Part shown: positions 34,716 to 49,400 of the stretch, piece after piece
Layout of the letters: each line of letters starts with the position of its first letter
How positions within the stretch are numbered: position 1 is the stretch's first letter
From: Austropuccinia psidii
Lineage: Eukaryota; Basidiomycota; Pucciniomycetes; Pucciniales; Sphaerophragmiaceae
NCBI GenBank assembly: GCA_023105745.1
Contig: JALGQZ010000004.1
Coordinates: 11,310,451-11,374,450, forward strand
DNA length: 64,000 nucleotides
Direction of reading: 5' to 3'
Notes under the pieces: model-generated
Told to the model about the DNA's origin: nothing
What the model saw: only the letters and a program-made list of their open reading frames with translations
The model's database searches: none
Translations under genes and position numbers: made by a program

Positions 34716-36494
34716 ATAACAACATATGATCAAAATATCTCATTCAATTAATCAATAATAAAAAGGACAATATTTCAATATTTCAGCTCACATATAGATG
34801 TCAAAGTTTTTATTTTTTTGATCCTTAGATGTATTTTCATATACCCAAAAGAACACAAAGAATTAAATTTAGTCATAATTAAAAATAATAAATTCATTTT
34901 TGAATATGAAAATTGATATTTATAGGAGATTTAAACAATGAATTCAGGTTAATTTTTAATCTTAAAAAAAATTAAAGATATTTTTTACTTGAAATAATGA
35001 AGTAAAAACAAATTTTTAACAAAAATGTTGAAAATGAAATAATTTTTGGAAAAATTTAATAACAACTGCTATAAGTCTTTTCTAGTAAAGAAGATATAAA
35101 ACTTATTTGTCTATTTAATTCCTCATTAAAAGTCTGGCGAGGTCACCTCTGAGTGATATTTCTGTAACTCAACTCTAAATAAGCTTAAATTAAGTTTTTA
35201 GTATTTTCTGTATGGAAAGTTGAAACTCCTCCAAACCTCCATTTTTTCACACCACTTGTGGTGTCAACCATCAACTTTTGCCTTAAAATTGAGTTGTGGT
35301 TTGTAGTTTAGAAGTTATTAGGAATCAAAGTATTTTCAATTGAAATATCAAAATGTGTGCATGTATTACATGAGTGGACTTGAATCTACATATGTTTGAT
35401 TAAGAGTTAAAGTTATGTACTGTAATCTTTCAATTGAATTACATATTTGAATTTTTAGGTATAGTACATGATGAGACATTAAAGAGAAATAAATTGGAAA
35501 GATTAATTTTGGGAGGGAAAAAAATATTGGCTCCAAGGGTGCCAGACTCTCCCAAATTCTTTTCTGACAGTTGTTGGATATCAAAATTAATGCAGAAATT
35601 CATCACAATGACCATGAGCAGAGTGGTTACACCTGACAGCGGTGTTCCGATTGGAAATACGCTTTGACTTAGCTTGGAATGAACTTGGGCCCTCCCTCTG
35701 AACTAGGTTGAACCCAAGATTAAATTTTTTGTTCAAATTCCAGGTTATTCCAAGCCACTGGAATATCAATTAATATAAAAGATTATTTTCTTTCTTAAAT
35801 TGATAAAATAAAAGCCTAATATTTAATATTCATGTTTATCCCTTTCAATTTTCATTCTCATTAGAATATCACTTACTGTTAAAATTTAACTTTACAGAGA
35901 TACTCTTAATTGAAACACTTCTACTTGGCTTTGGGAGGCCATAATGATATAAATACATTTTTCAAAATAGAGAAATCTTTTCTCTTAATTGGTTGGATAA
36001 TTTATTTTACTTTATAGAAATAGCACTACTTATTCATTTTCTAGAATATTTCTTACAGAATTACCAATTTATAATGAAAGCTATTGATTAAAAAACCAAA
36101 TCATTTCAGCTTTTTTGTTACTTTCACATTAAAATCTATTTAATTGCAAAATTCAATATGAAGAATTTCAAACATTCATCCTTAGTAATCAATTTTTAAA
36201 ATAAAAAAGAATAAAATGCATATTCTTTCTTTCTTATTGATTGGAATTTTTTAGTTTCATTATTATTTTGATTGTTTTTTGTTCTATCATTCTTTTTGTA
36301 AGCAATTCATAGGTCTTTCTATCAATTATAATCTTATCTCTCTTTTTGAAAGAGGAAACAGGGATTGATTGTTTGGCTTTGGAATCAACTTTTTCTCATT
36401 GAAATAGCAGTAGAAGGTTTTGTGCAGTACAGAACTTGCTACTTGAAAAGAGTCGGGATGTGTGAAAATTGATATTTCAGGAATTCAGAATTTC
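34716..36494 (+). repeat. H: truncated D-family LTR (about 34796-35620) and flanking A+T-rich DNA
   Basis: From about 34796 (ccttagatgtattttcatat) to about 35620 the sequence matches the D LTR in the opposite orientation, so it stands head to head with the 5' LTR of D. The rest of the LTR is missing. At 35672-35755 two nested inverted pairs occur (gcttggaat/attccaagc outside, cttggg/cccaag inside). 35760-36494 shows nothing I can identify. Confidence 0.6.
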
Positions 36495-38645
36495 TGTGAG
36501 CCTGTGAGGTAAGTATGACATACCCATAAGGCCACAAATAACTTTATGTAAAGCTGATTTAGTCTTCAATAGACTTTTCAGTTGAAATTAAAATGAAAAA
36601 TAACAAAAAATAAGTATAACTTTTGTTTGGATAAACAAAGTTATTATTATTATGTCATTTTTGGATTCTACACCAAAAATATCCTAGGGTACACCCATAG
36701 AGTGTTATACCCAAAAATCCTTATTTCTTAAGTTATTGGAAGATTCAAGAATCTCGCGGTACTCATGTAACTTTTTTAACATTTTTTTAAAATCTTTAAA
36801 TTCAAGCTTAAATTTAAAGCTGCATAAGGTTGATGCAAGATTACCAAAATTGGTTAAAATTGAGGTGTTGTGTATATTTACTGAATTGGCTAAGGATTTG
36901 GCATACAGGATGTAAATCCTGTGTGAGCTCAATTTAAAAGTGTTTAAGGCCATGATATGGCTGTAAATAAATAAAAGGGCAAAATCCACTCAAAAAGGTG
37001 GGACAAAGGAAAAAGACCAAACAGAGCTGGGGTACCCAGCTTTTTGGATCTGCAAGGATTCAATTAAGGTTTTCCATGTGTATTGGAGGATTTTCAACCT
37101 TATTTATACTTTAATATTAGACTTTGATCCAAAATTAAAGTTTAAACTGGTTTTATCCCAATTTGGACAGGAACTTCAAGCTGCCAAAGGGTAAATCCCA
37201 ATATACAAGTTTGAAGTTAAAGTTTTGAGAGCTTTCAAAGCTTAAATAAGCTTAAACCTTTAAAGTTACATGTATCAAAACCTTATCAAAAGTTAAGGTT
37301 TAGTGTTCATTGCTAGTTTACATGGAAAAATAGCAATAACTTCAAAAATTCATTAAAAATCCAAATCTCAATGGATTTGCTTGGAGTTTTCACACAGCTT
37401 ACAATTCAATGTTATCTATGTATAAATTAAATTTGAAGTATCCTTTCTAAGAAGGTTGTATTGATAATTACCCTGGAAAATTACTGATTTAATTATACTT
37501 AGAGAAAATTAAGATTTCTTTAAAAATTGATTGAAAATTGAGTTTAAAAGATTTTTGCTTGAACCTTAATTTTTAAGTTGTTCATGTGATGAAATCTAAT
37601 ATAAATGAACTTATTCTATATTGAAACTTAAAATAATTAACATAAAGAAGGATTGAAGTTACTTATAGTTAAGAATAACACCAATAACTTTAAATTGGAA
37701 TTAAAAATAAGTTACCTTAAGCTAAGAACCTTATTTTTAAGCATGGTTTTTCAGTTTTGACCTGAGCACGCCCTCTATATCTATTCTGAATCATGAGAGC
37801 TTCTCTGCAGAAATAAGAAAAGTCTATTCATCACTGTTTTTGCCCATCAATTCAATCCAATCCAATTATGTTAGACATTTAAACATGTAAAGTTTTATTA
37901 TATATAAAATATTATTATGAAAGTATTTCTTGAGTATTTTATTCTTTATAAATCTTAAATTGAGGAATTGAGATCATAGAAATTATATTATTGTTTTAAT
38001 CATCAATGATATATTTTATTTTATGAAATTATTGTCTTAAAATATCTTTTAAAATCTACAAATTCCTCTTAAAAACTCTTCAAGTCATATTTGTATTATA
38101 AAGAGTTGTTGTATCTTTTCAAATATTGATTTTTGATGTGTTTTTAACTTATAATAAATATTTAATATAATAAATGTTGTATTTTACTTGTTTTATTAAT
38201 TGTATATTATATGTAAAGTTTTCTACAAAATTCTATCATTTTTTATCTATTATTAGTTTTTTTATATAAAATTTATTTATAAGAGCTATATCTGCACATT
38301 GTGTGTTATAATTTTTTTTATAAATGATATTTATATTATTTATAAGTGGCTAAATATTTAGAATTTCCACATGTAATTGTCTCATTAAGAGCTTTACACT
38401 TCTTATTGTTATAACTGTCAGTGACTATACCAATAATAGAATAATCATAATTTATTATAACTGTTAATTTTTTTCATTATTACATTATATAATAATAACT
38501 AAATATATTTTCAATATAATTGTTTTGATGATTATATTTAATTTGTGGTTATAATATTTGGTTATATTATATTTTTCTACTGAGGACAGTCATAGTACTC
38601 TTGATATTGTTACTATTATCAAGAGTTTCATAGACTCACCTTACG
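36495..38645 (+). repeat. L: LTR related to the LTR family of element C
   Basis: It starts TGTGAGCCTGTGAGG and shares the nearby acatacccataaggccac motif, later blocks such as ctggggtacccagc, and the end block gtttcatagactcaccttacg with the LTR of C. The terminal CA has become CG. I found no matching target duplication at the two ends, so it may be a rearranged or partial copy. Confidence 0.6.
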
Positions 38646-38699
38646 ACTCCACTACGGTAAATTTGATGAAGAGTTTCATATATTTTTCAGGAGCAGGTG

Positions 38700-41600
38700 T
38701 GTAAGGTTTGGATGTTAAACTTTGATCAAAAATCAAGTACTTTTCCTGTCCTCAAAATTTGTTTAAGGTAAAAATTGATTAAAAATAGTATAAAAGAAGA
38801 TTTTCAAGATACCATGCATATTCTATTGGGTTTAACTTTATTTGTTAAAAACAATAATATCATAGAGATTTATTGTTTTACCAACAATAAAAATCTATCC
38901 AAAAACACTCTACAAGGGATATTTGAGGCTACAAAAGTAATTTCTTCAAGAGAAATTTCAATTGGAATTAATTTAGCAAAAAACTTCAGGAAATGAATAT
39001 AGGAACAGAGTTTTTAAAAATATTATTAAAGAGAAAACACGTTCAAAAGTGAGGAGAGTGAATTTGGAAACAAAGTGACAAAGTTAACGGTGATGAGAGA
39101 TGCTTTAATTCACTTATGGGGTGGTTCAAGGGGTAAAAATGATTATAATAATTTTTTCATGTGGTTTAGAGGCTAAAAATGATCTTAAAAGGGTGTTTTG
39201 AATCTTTCATTGATTGGTTTAACAGTGTTTAAACCAATTATAAAAGGAAACAATTCTAACATGAAGAGAAAAGTGGGACAAAGAAGACATTCTTTTATAG
39301 CCATAAATTTTCTTGCTTCAAAAGTAAATTTTTCTCTTGTCAGTTGTGGAAAACACTCTTCCAACAGAAAAGCCAATTATGGAATCATTGAACCCTGGTT
39401 TAAAGCAAAAAAGGGCTGGTTTCAGCCATTTTTGCTATTTTCAGCAATTTTGAACCTTTAAATCAGCTATTACTCTAGTGATACCTGGTTTTAAGCCTTC
39501 AAAACACTTCAGAATGTGTACAAGAGAAGGAAAAACAAGTTAAAACTCTTTTTCAAATGATTTTTTTATCTTAAGGGTAGTTTTACCCTCTTGAAAACAG
39601 TTAAAACTGCCCTGGTTGGTATCAAATCCTCATCATCAATTGCAACACAGACCCTGTGACTCAATTCCAGGCCAAAAGTGATGAATGTTTGCATGGATTT
39701 TGAAATCTCATGCCTTTAAGAAAGGAATCTGTGGGTCTGGCTCCCCCTTGGACCAAGATTCCTTTTCCCCCCAGAATCAATCTTTCCTATTTATTTTTTC
39801 TTTAATTCCTCATCATGTATTATACTTATAATTTACATATGCAATTCAATTGAGTTTTTACAGTACACAGTTGTAATAATTGACACCTAATATGTAAATT
39901 AAAGTTCACTTATGTAATACATGTGCACATTTTGAAATTTCAATTGAAAATACTTCAATTACTCATAACTTCTAATGTAAGGTTTGAGTATGAAAAAATA
40001 GGCAAAAATTACTAATATTTTACTTATTGTACTCTGAATGTCCTTATAAATGAAATAAATAAGATAAAAACAATTATAAGAATAAATATTTATTCTAATT
40101 AGGGTGTAAGAATAATCATTTTATTAAATAAATATAATAATATAATTTAGATTATAAAAGAATAATATAATAAATAAATATATTAATATTTAATAATTAA
40201 TATATTTAAAAGCACTTTATTATTGTTACCAAAAAATAATAAAGGTGTAAGAAATGGTTTTTATTAATAAAAAACAATTAATAGCAATAATATTACTAAT
40301 GTTAAAGTTATGTATTAATATAAATACTATTTATATTGATAAAAGAATTATTAAGAATAATAATAGAGAGAAATTATTATAATAAGAGAAATCAACCTAC
40401 TTTGAAAACTTAACATAATACTTTTGAAAGAATTTATGCCAAATAATGTAAATACAACTTATGTAAAGTGTATTTACAAATAAAAGTATAAGAAATTACA
40501 AATATTCTTGATTTTATGTGGAAAGAAGATTTTTAAGATAACTATAACAAAAACAATTGAAAAATTGGAGTAATCACGTCAAGATTGATGATTTTAATAA
40601 AGAACACCTTTGGTCTTTGATAATATGAAATATTTATATATAAAGAATAAAGGTTTTACCGTTTGATTTAATTGTTTTATTGTTTTTGATGTGTCTGAAG
40701 GGGAAATAGAGTAAAAAGAGCTCTATTTATAGTAAATTCCTCCTTCCTAGAGTCCAAAAGGCTTCTAGTAGACGTGTACTGATTGTATCCACTGGAATTG
40801 ATTAGTAATTTAAGGTTTAGTGATGCTTACATCATAATTAAACCATCTTATCTCATAATTACACCAGTATTTAGAGTTATCACTATAGCTCTAAGTTGGA
40901 TGACATAATAGGCATGGAAGAAACCTAAGCTTCATGGATTTTATTAGTTGTAATCCTAAAATAATATCATTCATCAAGTCTATCACTTATATGACTGTTA
41001 AACTTAATTTAAGATTACAGTGAGTGATCATAAATGATCAATTTTAAACTTTAACTTTGATCATTAATAAATCTTATTTTTTACACCCTACAGCCATTAA
41101 GAGAGTCAATTCTAATAGCTTGAAATGTTATTATTCAACTTCCAATAGTATTTCATTATATCATCAAAACTCTATTTGTGTTGATTTTCTTGTAACTCAT
41201 CTTTTCTGTCAAAATTTACTATTTTAAACTTCAAACCATGATCTCAGGTGGTTGTACCTTGAATATTAAGATAAGAAATGAATCATTCTTCATGTATGAA
41301 CCAGTAGAACCTGAATATACACTTTATTTTAAGTTTGGACCACTTTCACAACAAAGTGGTCAACAGCTCTAGCAATTTTGTTCAATGAACCCTCACAAGT
41401 TATAACCTTGCTTATAACTTGTCAAATAAATTTAATATCTGTATTTGCACAGTAACTACATGGTAGCTTTATTTTTTGTTTAACTCTCTATCATGTATAG
41501 CTTAAGAGATATGAGCTAAACACCATGAATATATGTGTTGATCATAAAAGTGCAGATATTCAGGTTATTTCCTTAAATATTGACTTTAAAAATATGGCAT

Positions 41601-42485
41601 AAAAATGTTATATGTGTATTTCTTCATCGGGAATCCAATGGTGTGATTTATTGCACATTTTGCTTAATTGTTTTCTGAGTTAAATAAGATCTTGTGTCTT
41701 TTTCAGGGTATTCTTACTTATTATTCAGCAATTATTGACTTTACAGATATGCCATGAAGATGATATATGTGGATTTTACCATGAGGAATCTAATGGTGCA
41801 ATTTATTTAACATCTTCACTAATTAGATTCTGAGTTAATTAAAATTTTATGCCTATTTATGGCATTTTCACTGGTTTAAGATAATTATTAAGATTATAAT
41901 TATCATAAAGTTTTCTTGTGACCTTTTTGGATATGTGGTCATATCTCAAAGGCTCAAATCTAAAATACACACAAAACCTCGATTTTAACACAAAAATTGA
42001 TGGTTGACACCACATTTGATGTGAATTAAATTAAGGTTTTGAGGATTTTCAACTTTTTGTACAGAAAATACTAAAAACTTAATTTAAGCTTATTTAGAGT
42101 TGAGTTACAGAAATTTTACCCAGAGGTGACCCCACCTTGTTTTTTATGAGTCCAATGGTGAAATAATTTTCACATGTTTATTTGTAGGATAAAAATTTAT
42201 AAGAATTTTTATTTAACTTTTTTCCAAAAATATTTTAATTTTGGTATTTTTGTTGAAAATTCATTTTTACTTAATTTTTTGAATTAAAAATGTGTTTTCA
42301 CAAATTTGAATTTCAATGTAACTTTATTTTTAAATTAGAATTAAATTTCAATTTTTGTGTATAAATTTATATTTACATTTTAATTTTTGTTTCAATAATA
42401 TAAATAAATTTATTTTATCTATAATTGTATATTATTTTATTTTTTGTGGTCTTTTGGGTATCCGAAAATACCTCTAAGGCTCACA
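38700..42485 (-). mobile_element. F: solo LTR of the D family, split by solo LTR G
   Basis: On the plus strand it runs from tgtaaggtttgg to aaggctcaca and is flanked by a perfect 5-bp duplication AGGTG (38695-38699 and 42486-42490). The internal region has been lost by LTR-LTR recombination. G is inserted at 39976-41958. Confidence 0.88.
39976..41958 (-). mobile_element. G: solo LTR of the B family nested in F
   Basis: It is the reverse complement of the B-type LTR, starting tgtaaggtttgagtatg and ending gtcatatctcaaaggctcaaa (one change from the usual caca end). It is flanked by TCTAA on both sides (39971-39975 and 41959-41963). Its TATA box is at 40724-40731 on the minus strand. It is more diverged from B than K is. 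Confidence 0.87.
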
Positions 42486-42534
42486 AGGTGTTACAGGACC
42501 TGTCAGCAAAAATTGTTGACAATCGTTGATGATT

Positions 42535-42568
42535 CTACAGTAGCAGCTTTAAAGGGCTACTACTGTAG
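42535..42568. other. Hairpin just outside solo LTR F
   Basis: CTACAGTAGCAGC and GCTACTACTGTAG pair with one mismatch around an 8-base loop. Its role is unknown. Confidence 0.55.
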
Positions 42569-45500
42569 CTTTTAATACAAGATTCAAGTTTAAAACTATT
42601 TAAACACATTTAAAAGTTAAAACAAGAATAGAAAAATAAAATAAAAAATAATTTGAATAAAACTTCTGAAAAACTGAAAAGTCAAAAAATCAACTGTGTG
42701 ATGGAATATCATATAATCAAAAAAAAGTATATAATAGAACTGGCAAAACTGAATATAATCAAGGAAAAACATTTTTCAATAGTTACAGGAGTACAGTTTT
42801 TTATACTGTATCTCTTCAAGCAAAAATGAAAAAATAAAGCTATCAATAATGATAAAAAGAGAAATATTCAATTTTTAGCAAAATGTTTTATTCTTAATTT
42901 TCTTAAGTCATCCTTATACATTTAATTAGATACTTTGTGATTTTTTTGTAATTCATTCTTTTTTTGTTTACTTTTTTCTGTTTTATCCTTATAAAATAAG
43001 TAGCACTTATTTAAGTAAGTAAACATTTCAGAGGTGTTAATAAAAAATTCCTGACTTAAATATCCTGCTGATTATATTTATTAAATACGTCAATATTTTT
43101 CTTTATTTCAAGAAATCAGGACCAATTAGCTAAATCTTTGAGATATATATGAGAATATCATTTATATTCATAAGAAATATTCCAAAAAGCTTCATTAAAA
43201 TGTAATCCTGGTCAAATAAGATGAACCTTAAATATGACTTAATTATTATACTTTAAAAAGGCTTGGAAAATATTTGGGTATTTAAAATTGATATTTGCTT
43301 TAAACATAATTAGAATTTCATTTATTAATGCATATTCTTCATGATTTAAATGAAAAATGACTCCAATTTAACAACAAAAGCTCCATTTATGAGCTTGAAA
43401 GCTATAAGTGATGAAAGATTACATAGCTTAATATAAAAGAAAAATCAAAAAAGGGAAATAATTGGTAAATGTTCAATAAATAAATGAAAATGTTTAGAGA
43501 GTGATTTAGACTATATTTGGAAGCTGGTTTGACATATCTCTGAAGTAAAGTTGGCAATTCTCCAATTCTACTTCTAGAAAGGTTCCATCTTTTTTTTGTA
43601 TCCTCTGATTCCAAAATATTTCCTTATTCAATATTTTAAGCCCCCTTTTGAACATAAAGCTAAAAATAAAAAACAAGAATAATTCAAATCCTCTATGTGA
43701 AAGACAATTAAGTGAGCTATATATCTATTTCAATCAGCTTCAACTTTCAAATGGCTCATGATCCCCACTTTGCGCATTTTTTTAGGTTTTATGCATTTAT
43801 AAATTTAAATTAAACTCCACATGCTTCTCATAGTATTTATAGATACACTTTGAGAAATGATTTTTTATGAAAGAAAATTTTTATCACAGTTTTTTTTTGT
43901 TTCTATATTCCAATGTATTTTCATAATCACATTAAAATCAGATGAATTGTCCATTTCTTCAGAAATGATTTTTGGCTTATTCTTTGAAATATATATTTAA
44001 TATGAACACTAGTTATCCTTGAATGGTTAGTAAGAATACACGAACATGTCACAAATATCTTTGAGAAAAACATGATTTTGAGAAATTCTGAAAGAACTTC
44101 CTCAATTAATTTTGAAAGCTTAGTTTTTCTCATTTCTATCCATTATAAAATAGCAAAAAAACGTTTTACTGGCTTAGTTTCCAACCCATTTAGTGTAGAT
44201 TATATTTTCAATTTTCTAAAACACGGAGGGCTCTTCATACATCCTAATAATTAAATAAGGGATTGTAAATAAATCAACTTGAAAAAAGGGAAAATGGATA
44301 TGAAATAGAATCAACATAATTAAACACAAAAAGAAATAGCAAGTGGATTAAATTCAGTATCTTGAAATAAGTTAATTATTCCTAGGAATTACCTTACCCT
44401 ATTCTTAAGATTAAAAAAAAAATTCTTGAATCCATATAGTGTGTATGGATATTAGATTTTTGAGCTTTATTATACTTATTGATATGGCTCGCCTCCAAGC
44501 TTCATGAAATAAAATCTCACTATATCAATAATTCTTTAAAATATCATCTTAATGCTTCAAATTTTCAAATAACAAGCTATATAAAGTGATTGAGCTCAGA
44601 AGGGATATATAGGGTGATATGTGATGTTTTATTCAGAAATAGAAAGATTCAACAGGCCAAAAAATAAAGGCACTTAATACTCCAGCTTTTTATGAGAATC
44701 AACCATTCAGCTATCAATATATGCTTCTTTCATGAATATAATTATTATTGCTAATTAAAGCATTTTTCTTTCAAAATGAAAAGATCCCCAAGGTAAGTAC
44801 AAATCCAAATATTGTAATTTCAATATTCATGTCTTCTCAATATGAGTGGGAGTCCCTCCTCTGCAGACGCTTATGGTCCTAAATAATAGTTAATCCCCCT
44901 CATTATGTACTCTATCTTGGTAAGCATTTTCTCACAATAAAATTTTGAAATTCAGTCTCATTTTGCTCCTCAATTTGAAATAAAGCCTTAGTTCATAAAA
45001 AATCAAATTAATTGATATAGTGTCTCAATTGGTATGGATTTTCTTAAGAGAGAATAGTTTTATAGCAGGATATCTCTTTTTTAGTATATATGTGCAGAAA
45101 GTCCTGCAGTAATTGAGAAGTTTCTCATTGATAGAAGCTTATTATGAAGTACAAAGGACCAAGCTGCAAGATCATTACCTTTATATTTAGATATGTGAGA
45201 TGTAGAGATTATTCATATTGAAATTATAACACTTATGTAAAAATATATAGGAAAGAATTCAAGTTTTGAATTTTTGTTCATGAAAGGATCTGAAATAAAA
45301 AAATTGAGATAGAAGGGGCATGAGAAAAATTAAATTTATTATGTATTGTTAAATTGTGGAGCTTTCAAAATTTATAGCAAACACTGATATCAAGCCAATT
45401 GAATTGAACCTTTTTGGCTTGCATATGTGGCTTGAAGTTGTTCCAAAATTTCTTTTTCTAAATCTAACTTCTGTCCCAGCTTCTACCTGAGTCCAATCTA

Positions 45501-45579
45501 TATCCTGTGTCACATTCCAAATGAAAACTTGCTGTCAGGTGTAGCCATTTTTCTCATGGTGAATTGTCCTGAAAGCAAT

Positions 45580-46420
45580 TCACAGGATCTGAGACTCAAT
45601 TCATGATAAGGTTTTGAAACCAAAGAGGGCAGTTTTAACTGTTTCCAAAGAGGGTAGAGCTTCTCTTAAGTTAAAATAAGCTTTAAAAACGGATTTAAAT
45701 TTTATTAAGGTCTCTTACACACATTATTATGTGTTTTTTAGTCTAAAACCCAACTATTGCTATGGCAATGGCTTGTTTTGGGACTAAATTGGCTAGAACC
45801 AACCCTTTTTTATCAAAATCAGGGTGCAGTGATACCATAATTGGCTTTTCTGTTTTCAGTGTGTTTCTCACACCTGATTGAAGTAAAATTCAATTTTGGA
45901 TGAAGAGAATAAGTGGCTACAAAATAATGTCTTCTTTGCCCCCCTTTACTCTTCATCCTAGAATCTTTTCCTTATATAATTTTAGTTTAAACACTGTAAA
46001 ACCAATAAATAAAATCTTTCATCCAACATCTATTGAAAAATTTTAAAACTTTTTGAAATGGAAAAAAATAATTATAATTGTTTTTTGTAACTCTTCATGA
46101 TCATTATCAATCTTGAACCAACCCAAAATTGAATTAAAGCATCTTTCATCACTTTAACCTTTGTCACTTTGTATCCAAACTCACTTGGGCAACTTTTGGG
46201 CATTTTTTTTCTCTAATTTAGAATTTTATATCCCCTGTTAAAATATCAATTTTCCACAGTTCTTTTCTCAATTGATTTCTATTGAGATTTTTCTTTTACA
46301 GTATTTTTGGATAAATCTTTATTGTTGGTAAAACAATCAATCTTAATAATATTATTTTTTCATACTAAAAATGTTATAAAAATTATTTTGGCATTTTTTC
46401 TCTTGAAAGTCTCAAAATTT
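45580..46420 (+). repeat. I: old relic of a D-family LTR
   Basis: Scattered blocks match the element strand of the D LTR, for example gggcagttttaactg, ctcttacacacat, agtttaaacactgtaaa and tttttggataaatctttattg. The boundaries are eroded and only approximate, and no target duplication is visible. Confidence 0.5.
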
Positions 46421-49400
46421 GGGCCCTGTGTCTTTAGAAATGATAAGTGTGGGGTTTAACGCTGTAATGATACACCCGGTGGTATTGTGGGATATTATCC
46501 CCAAAAATTTAATTATGAGGCGTCAAAGCCATAAAAAGGCTCTTTTTGAATTTTATATTTATAATCTTGACACTTAGTTTGCATTCTTTTTCATACAGCG
46601 TGGTGATTTGGGATAATCTCCCATATAATTGAAATTTTAGGCATTGAAGCTATTCAAATTCTGTTTAGACTTTGATTGGTCGTTGATTGACCAATAAGAG
46701 TAATCAAAACGTATTCAGGGAATAATTTTATTCCTCTTTCCTTCCAAAAAATACCTGCACCCTCCATTGGTAAGAAATTTCACCTTTTATAGAAAAACAT
46801 TGACAATGCATGCTTTCAAAACCACATTTGAGAATCAATATTGGTGGTTCTGTTTGTATTGAGCTAAAATACATCCACAAGAGTAAAATATTCTACTTTA
46901 TCAATTTGAAACAGGGTTCCCCTCCTCCTTCCACTACAATTTGAGATAAAAGCAGGCTTTCTCCCTATGAAAAACCCTCCATTATCCTATAAGCTTCTTC
47001 TTAAATTGTTATAATTCCTTAAACAAAAGGAGCCCTTGGAGTATTAAAGATATACTCATAATTTTAGTTCTTTTCTATAATTATCATATTAAGCCATTAG
47101 AAAATCATGGTAGCTATGAATTTTAACAGAAGATTCACTCCTATTTGAAAATATGAGGGCCCATTTCAAGCTAATATCAAACTATTTTATGTGTTATAGT
47201 CATGATTATAGCTTTTAATTACTTTTCAATAGCTACTAAATAGACTCAACCTTATTCCAATAGTAAAAAGTATGAAATCGGCATTTGGGAACAATAATTT
47301 ATCTCTAATATGAAATTGATTTATGAAAATTAATAATGAATCATTTATTCTGTGAAATATTCCTTTAGATAAACTAAACACTCTTCAATGATACTTTATG
47401 GAGTATTTATATCTTTTTTCACCTCAGAGATTGTATACCCCTGGAATGAATTAATCACAAATACTCACCTAAAATAACAGAACCCCAATTTACTAGAATT
47501 CGCTGTGGCTTCTTCGTTCTATCGTTCCTTTAAGAGAAAGGGATGAATTTTTACGTTCCGGGAGATAAAAATCTCAATTCAAATATTGAAATATGCTTCA
47601 AAAACTATCTTATCACTGGATATCTCTATACAATTGGAAAATTTTCAACTCTTTTCCTCTATATTTCATGAATATATTTGGAGATGAAATATATTTCCAT
47701 AACTATATAATCATTGTGAATGAAAAAGCCTATGTTATTCTGATTAAAATTTGGTATTATTAATTTTCTATCCAATGTTTCTTTGAATAGTTTCAAATAA
47801 TTGTTTCTTTATACGTAATTCATGTATCCATTTGTTGGAAAATTTATTGAAAAAACTGGTAAAGTACCTCAGAGAGCGATTTGGCATAAGGAATATGCTA
47901 GGAGCTCAGGAATATATTTAACTCATTCAAGCCTATATTTTACTCATATTTTGCCAAACAATTACCCTAATAGGACCTCTCATCAAGATTATATATCTTA
48001 CTAAGCCAATCCCTTGGTTAAGGGTTTGAATTTTGAGCTGCACTTGAGCTCTTACTGATTTTTGTAGCATTTTATATCTTTCATAAGAAAAGAATATCTA
48101 GCTAGCATTAAATTTTCTCACTTAATTGCCATCAATTTCATAGCTTAAAAACTCACATTAGTACCCTCAATGGAATGGCATTTCTTAATTGAAACCAGTA
48201 AGAATTTATCAAATTCAAAATAAGATCAAATATCAACTAGGGTTTACCACAAACGAATTCATTTTTCAAAAAAAAATTGAATTAAAAAGAGAAACAGTAT
48301 TTCTCCAAATTTCAAAATATTCAATAAGATTCCTTTGATTCACAATTTAATTTAACATTACTAGCAATGGTAGTTACATTAGGAAGTTCTCTCTAAATCC
48401 TTTATGTAAGCAAAGCTCCATTCCTATGTCAGTATATTATGAATAATATGAAATTTTTAAAAATAAAATGTTACAAAAGGTCTAATTCACTTTATAAATA
48501 TGAATTTATAAACCATCAAAATCTTCCAAAACCAAAATGGAAACAAATCAAATTTAATCATGTGAAATTCAATTCAAGAAAAGAGGAAGAAGTCTTTGAA
48601 AATTTCAAGAAAAATATTCTCAAGAGCCCACCAAAATTAATATTATAAAGTTCAAAACAGTAATTTTCATTTTTCTTGATATTAGGAGAACATATAATGA
48701 GCTATACTTACAGCCACAGAAATAACCTCATCCAAAAACTATGGAAATCTTCTCCTAAGGTCCCAAATATTTTCCACAACCATAGATTATAAAAAAACAC
48801 ATTGATAAGGTCAAAAGGCTCAAACTTTTTCTTAAGTCAAATGGATTCAGTGTCATTTTTGAATGAATTGATTAATATTAGTAGGTAGATTTTCGAAGTT
48901 ACTGAGATTTACACACTTGTATGATACAGATAGGTAATATTTTTCTATGAGAAACTTAGGAAAATTAAATTTACTGTGATTATTAATATAAATAATATGA
49001 TGAAAAATAAGTGTAGACACGGATATGAAATTACGTGAGTATAAGCTTATTTAATTCATTTTCAAATACAAATTTGAAGTATATAATAATTTTGAATAAT
49101 CATGAGTATTCTATTATCAAAAAATGCTACCAAAATATGAAGATAAGATAGTTGAAGTTGTGCTATAAATCTCAGTGATACTGAGAGAAAAAAAATTGAC
49201 TCACATTGAAGCCTTCCATACAAAATGGAGGTGGGATAAGATTATGCTAAGAATGATATTTTATGGATATTACAAATATAAAAATATAAATTTTAAAAAT
49301 GATGAAATTTTCTCAAAAAAATTCTTCTTTTTAAAAACTATCAAAAAGGTCTAAGCATAAGTTAAACATGCCAAACTATAATTTTCACAGATTTAACCAC

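Noticed and set aside
36490..38650. Target duplication for LTR L
   Set aside because: The flanks atttc and actcc do not match, so I do not claim a clean solo LTR.
46675..46695. Hairpin attggtc/gaccaat as a transcription terminator
   Set aside because: There is no gene nearby and fungal genes do not use such terminators; left as a minor inverted repeat.
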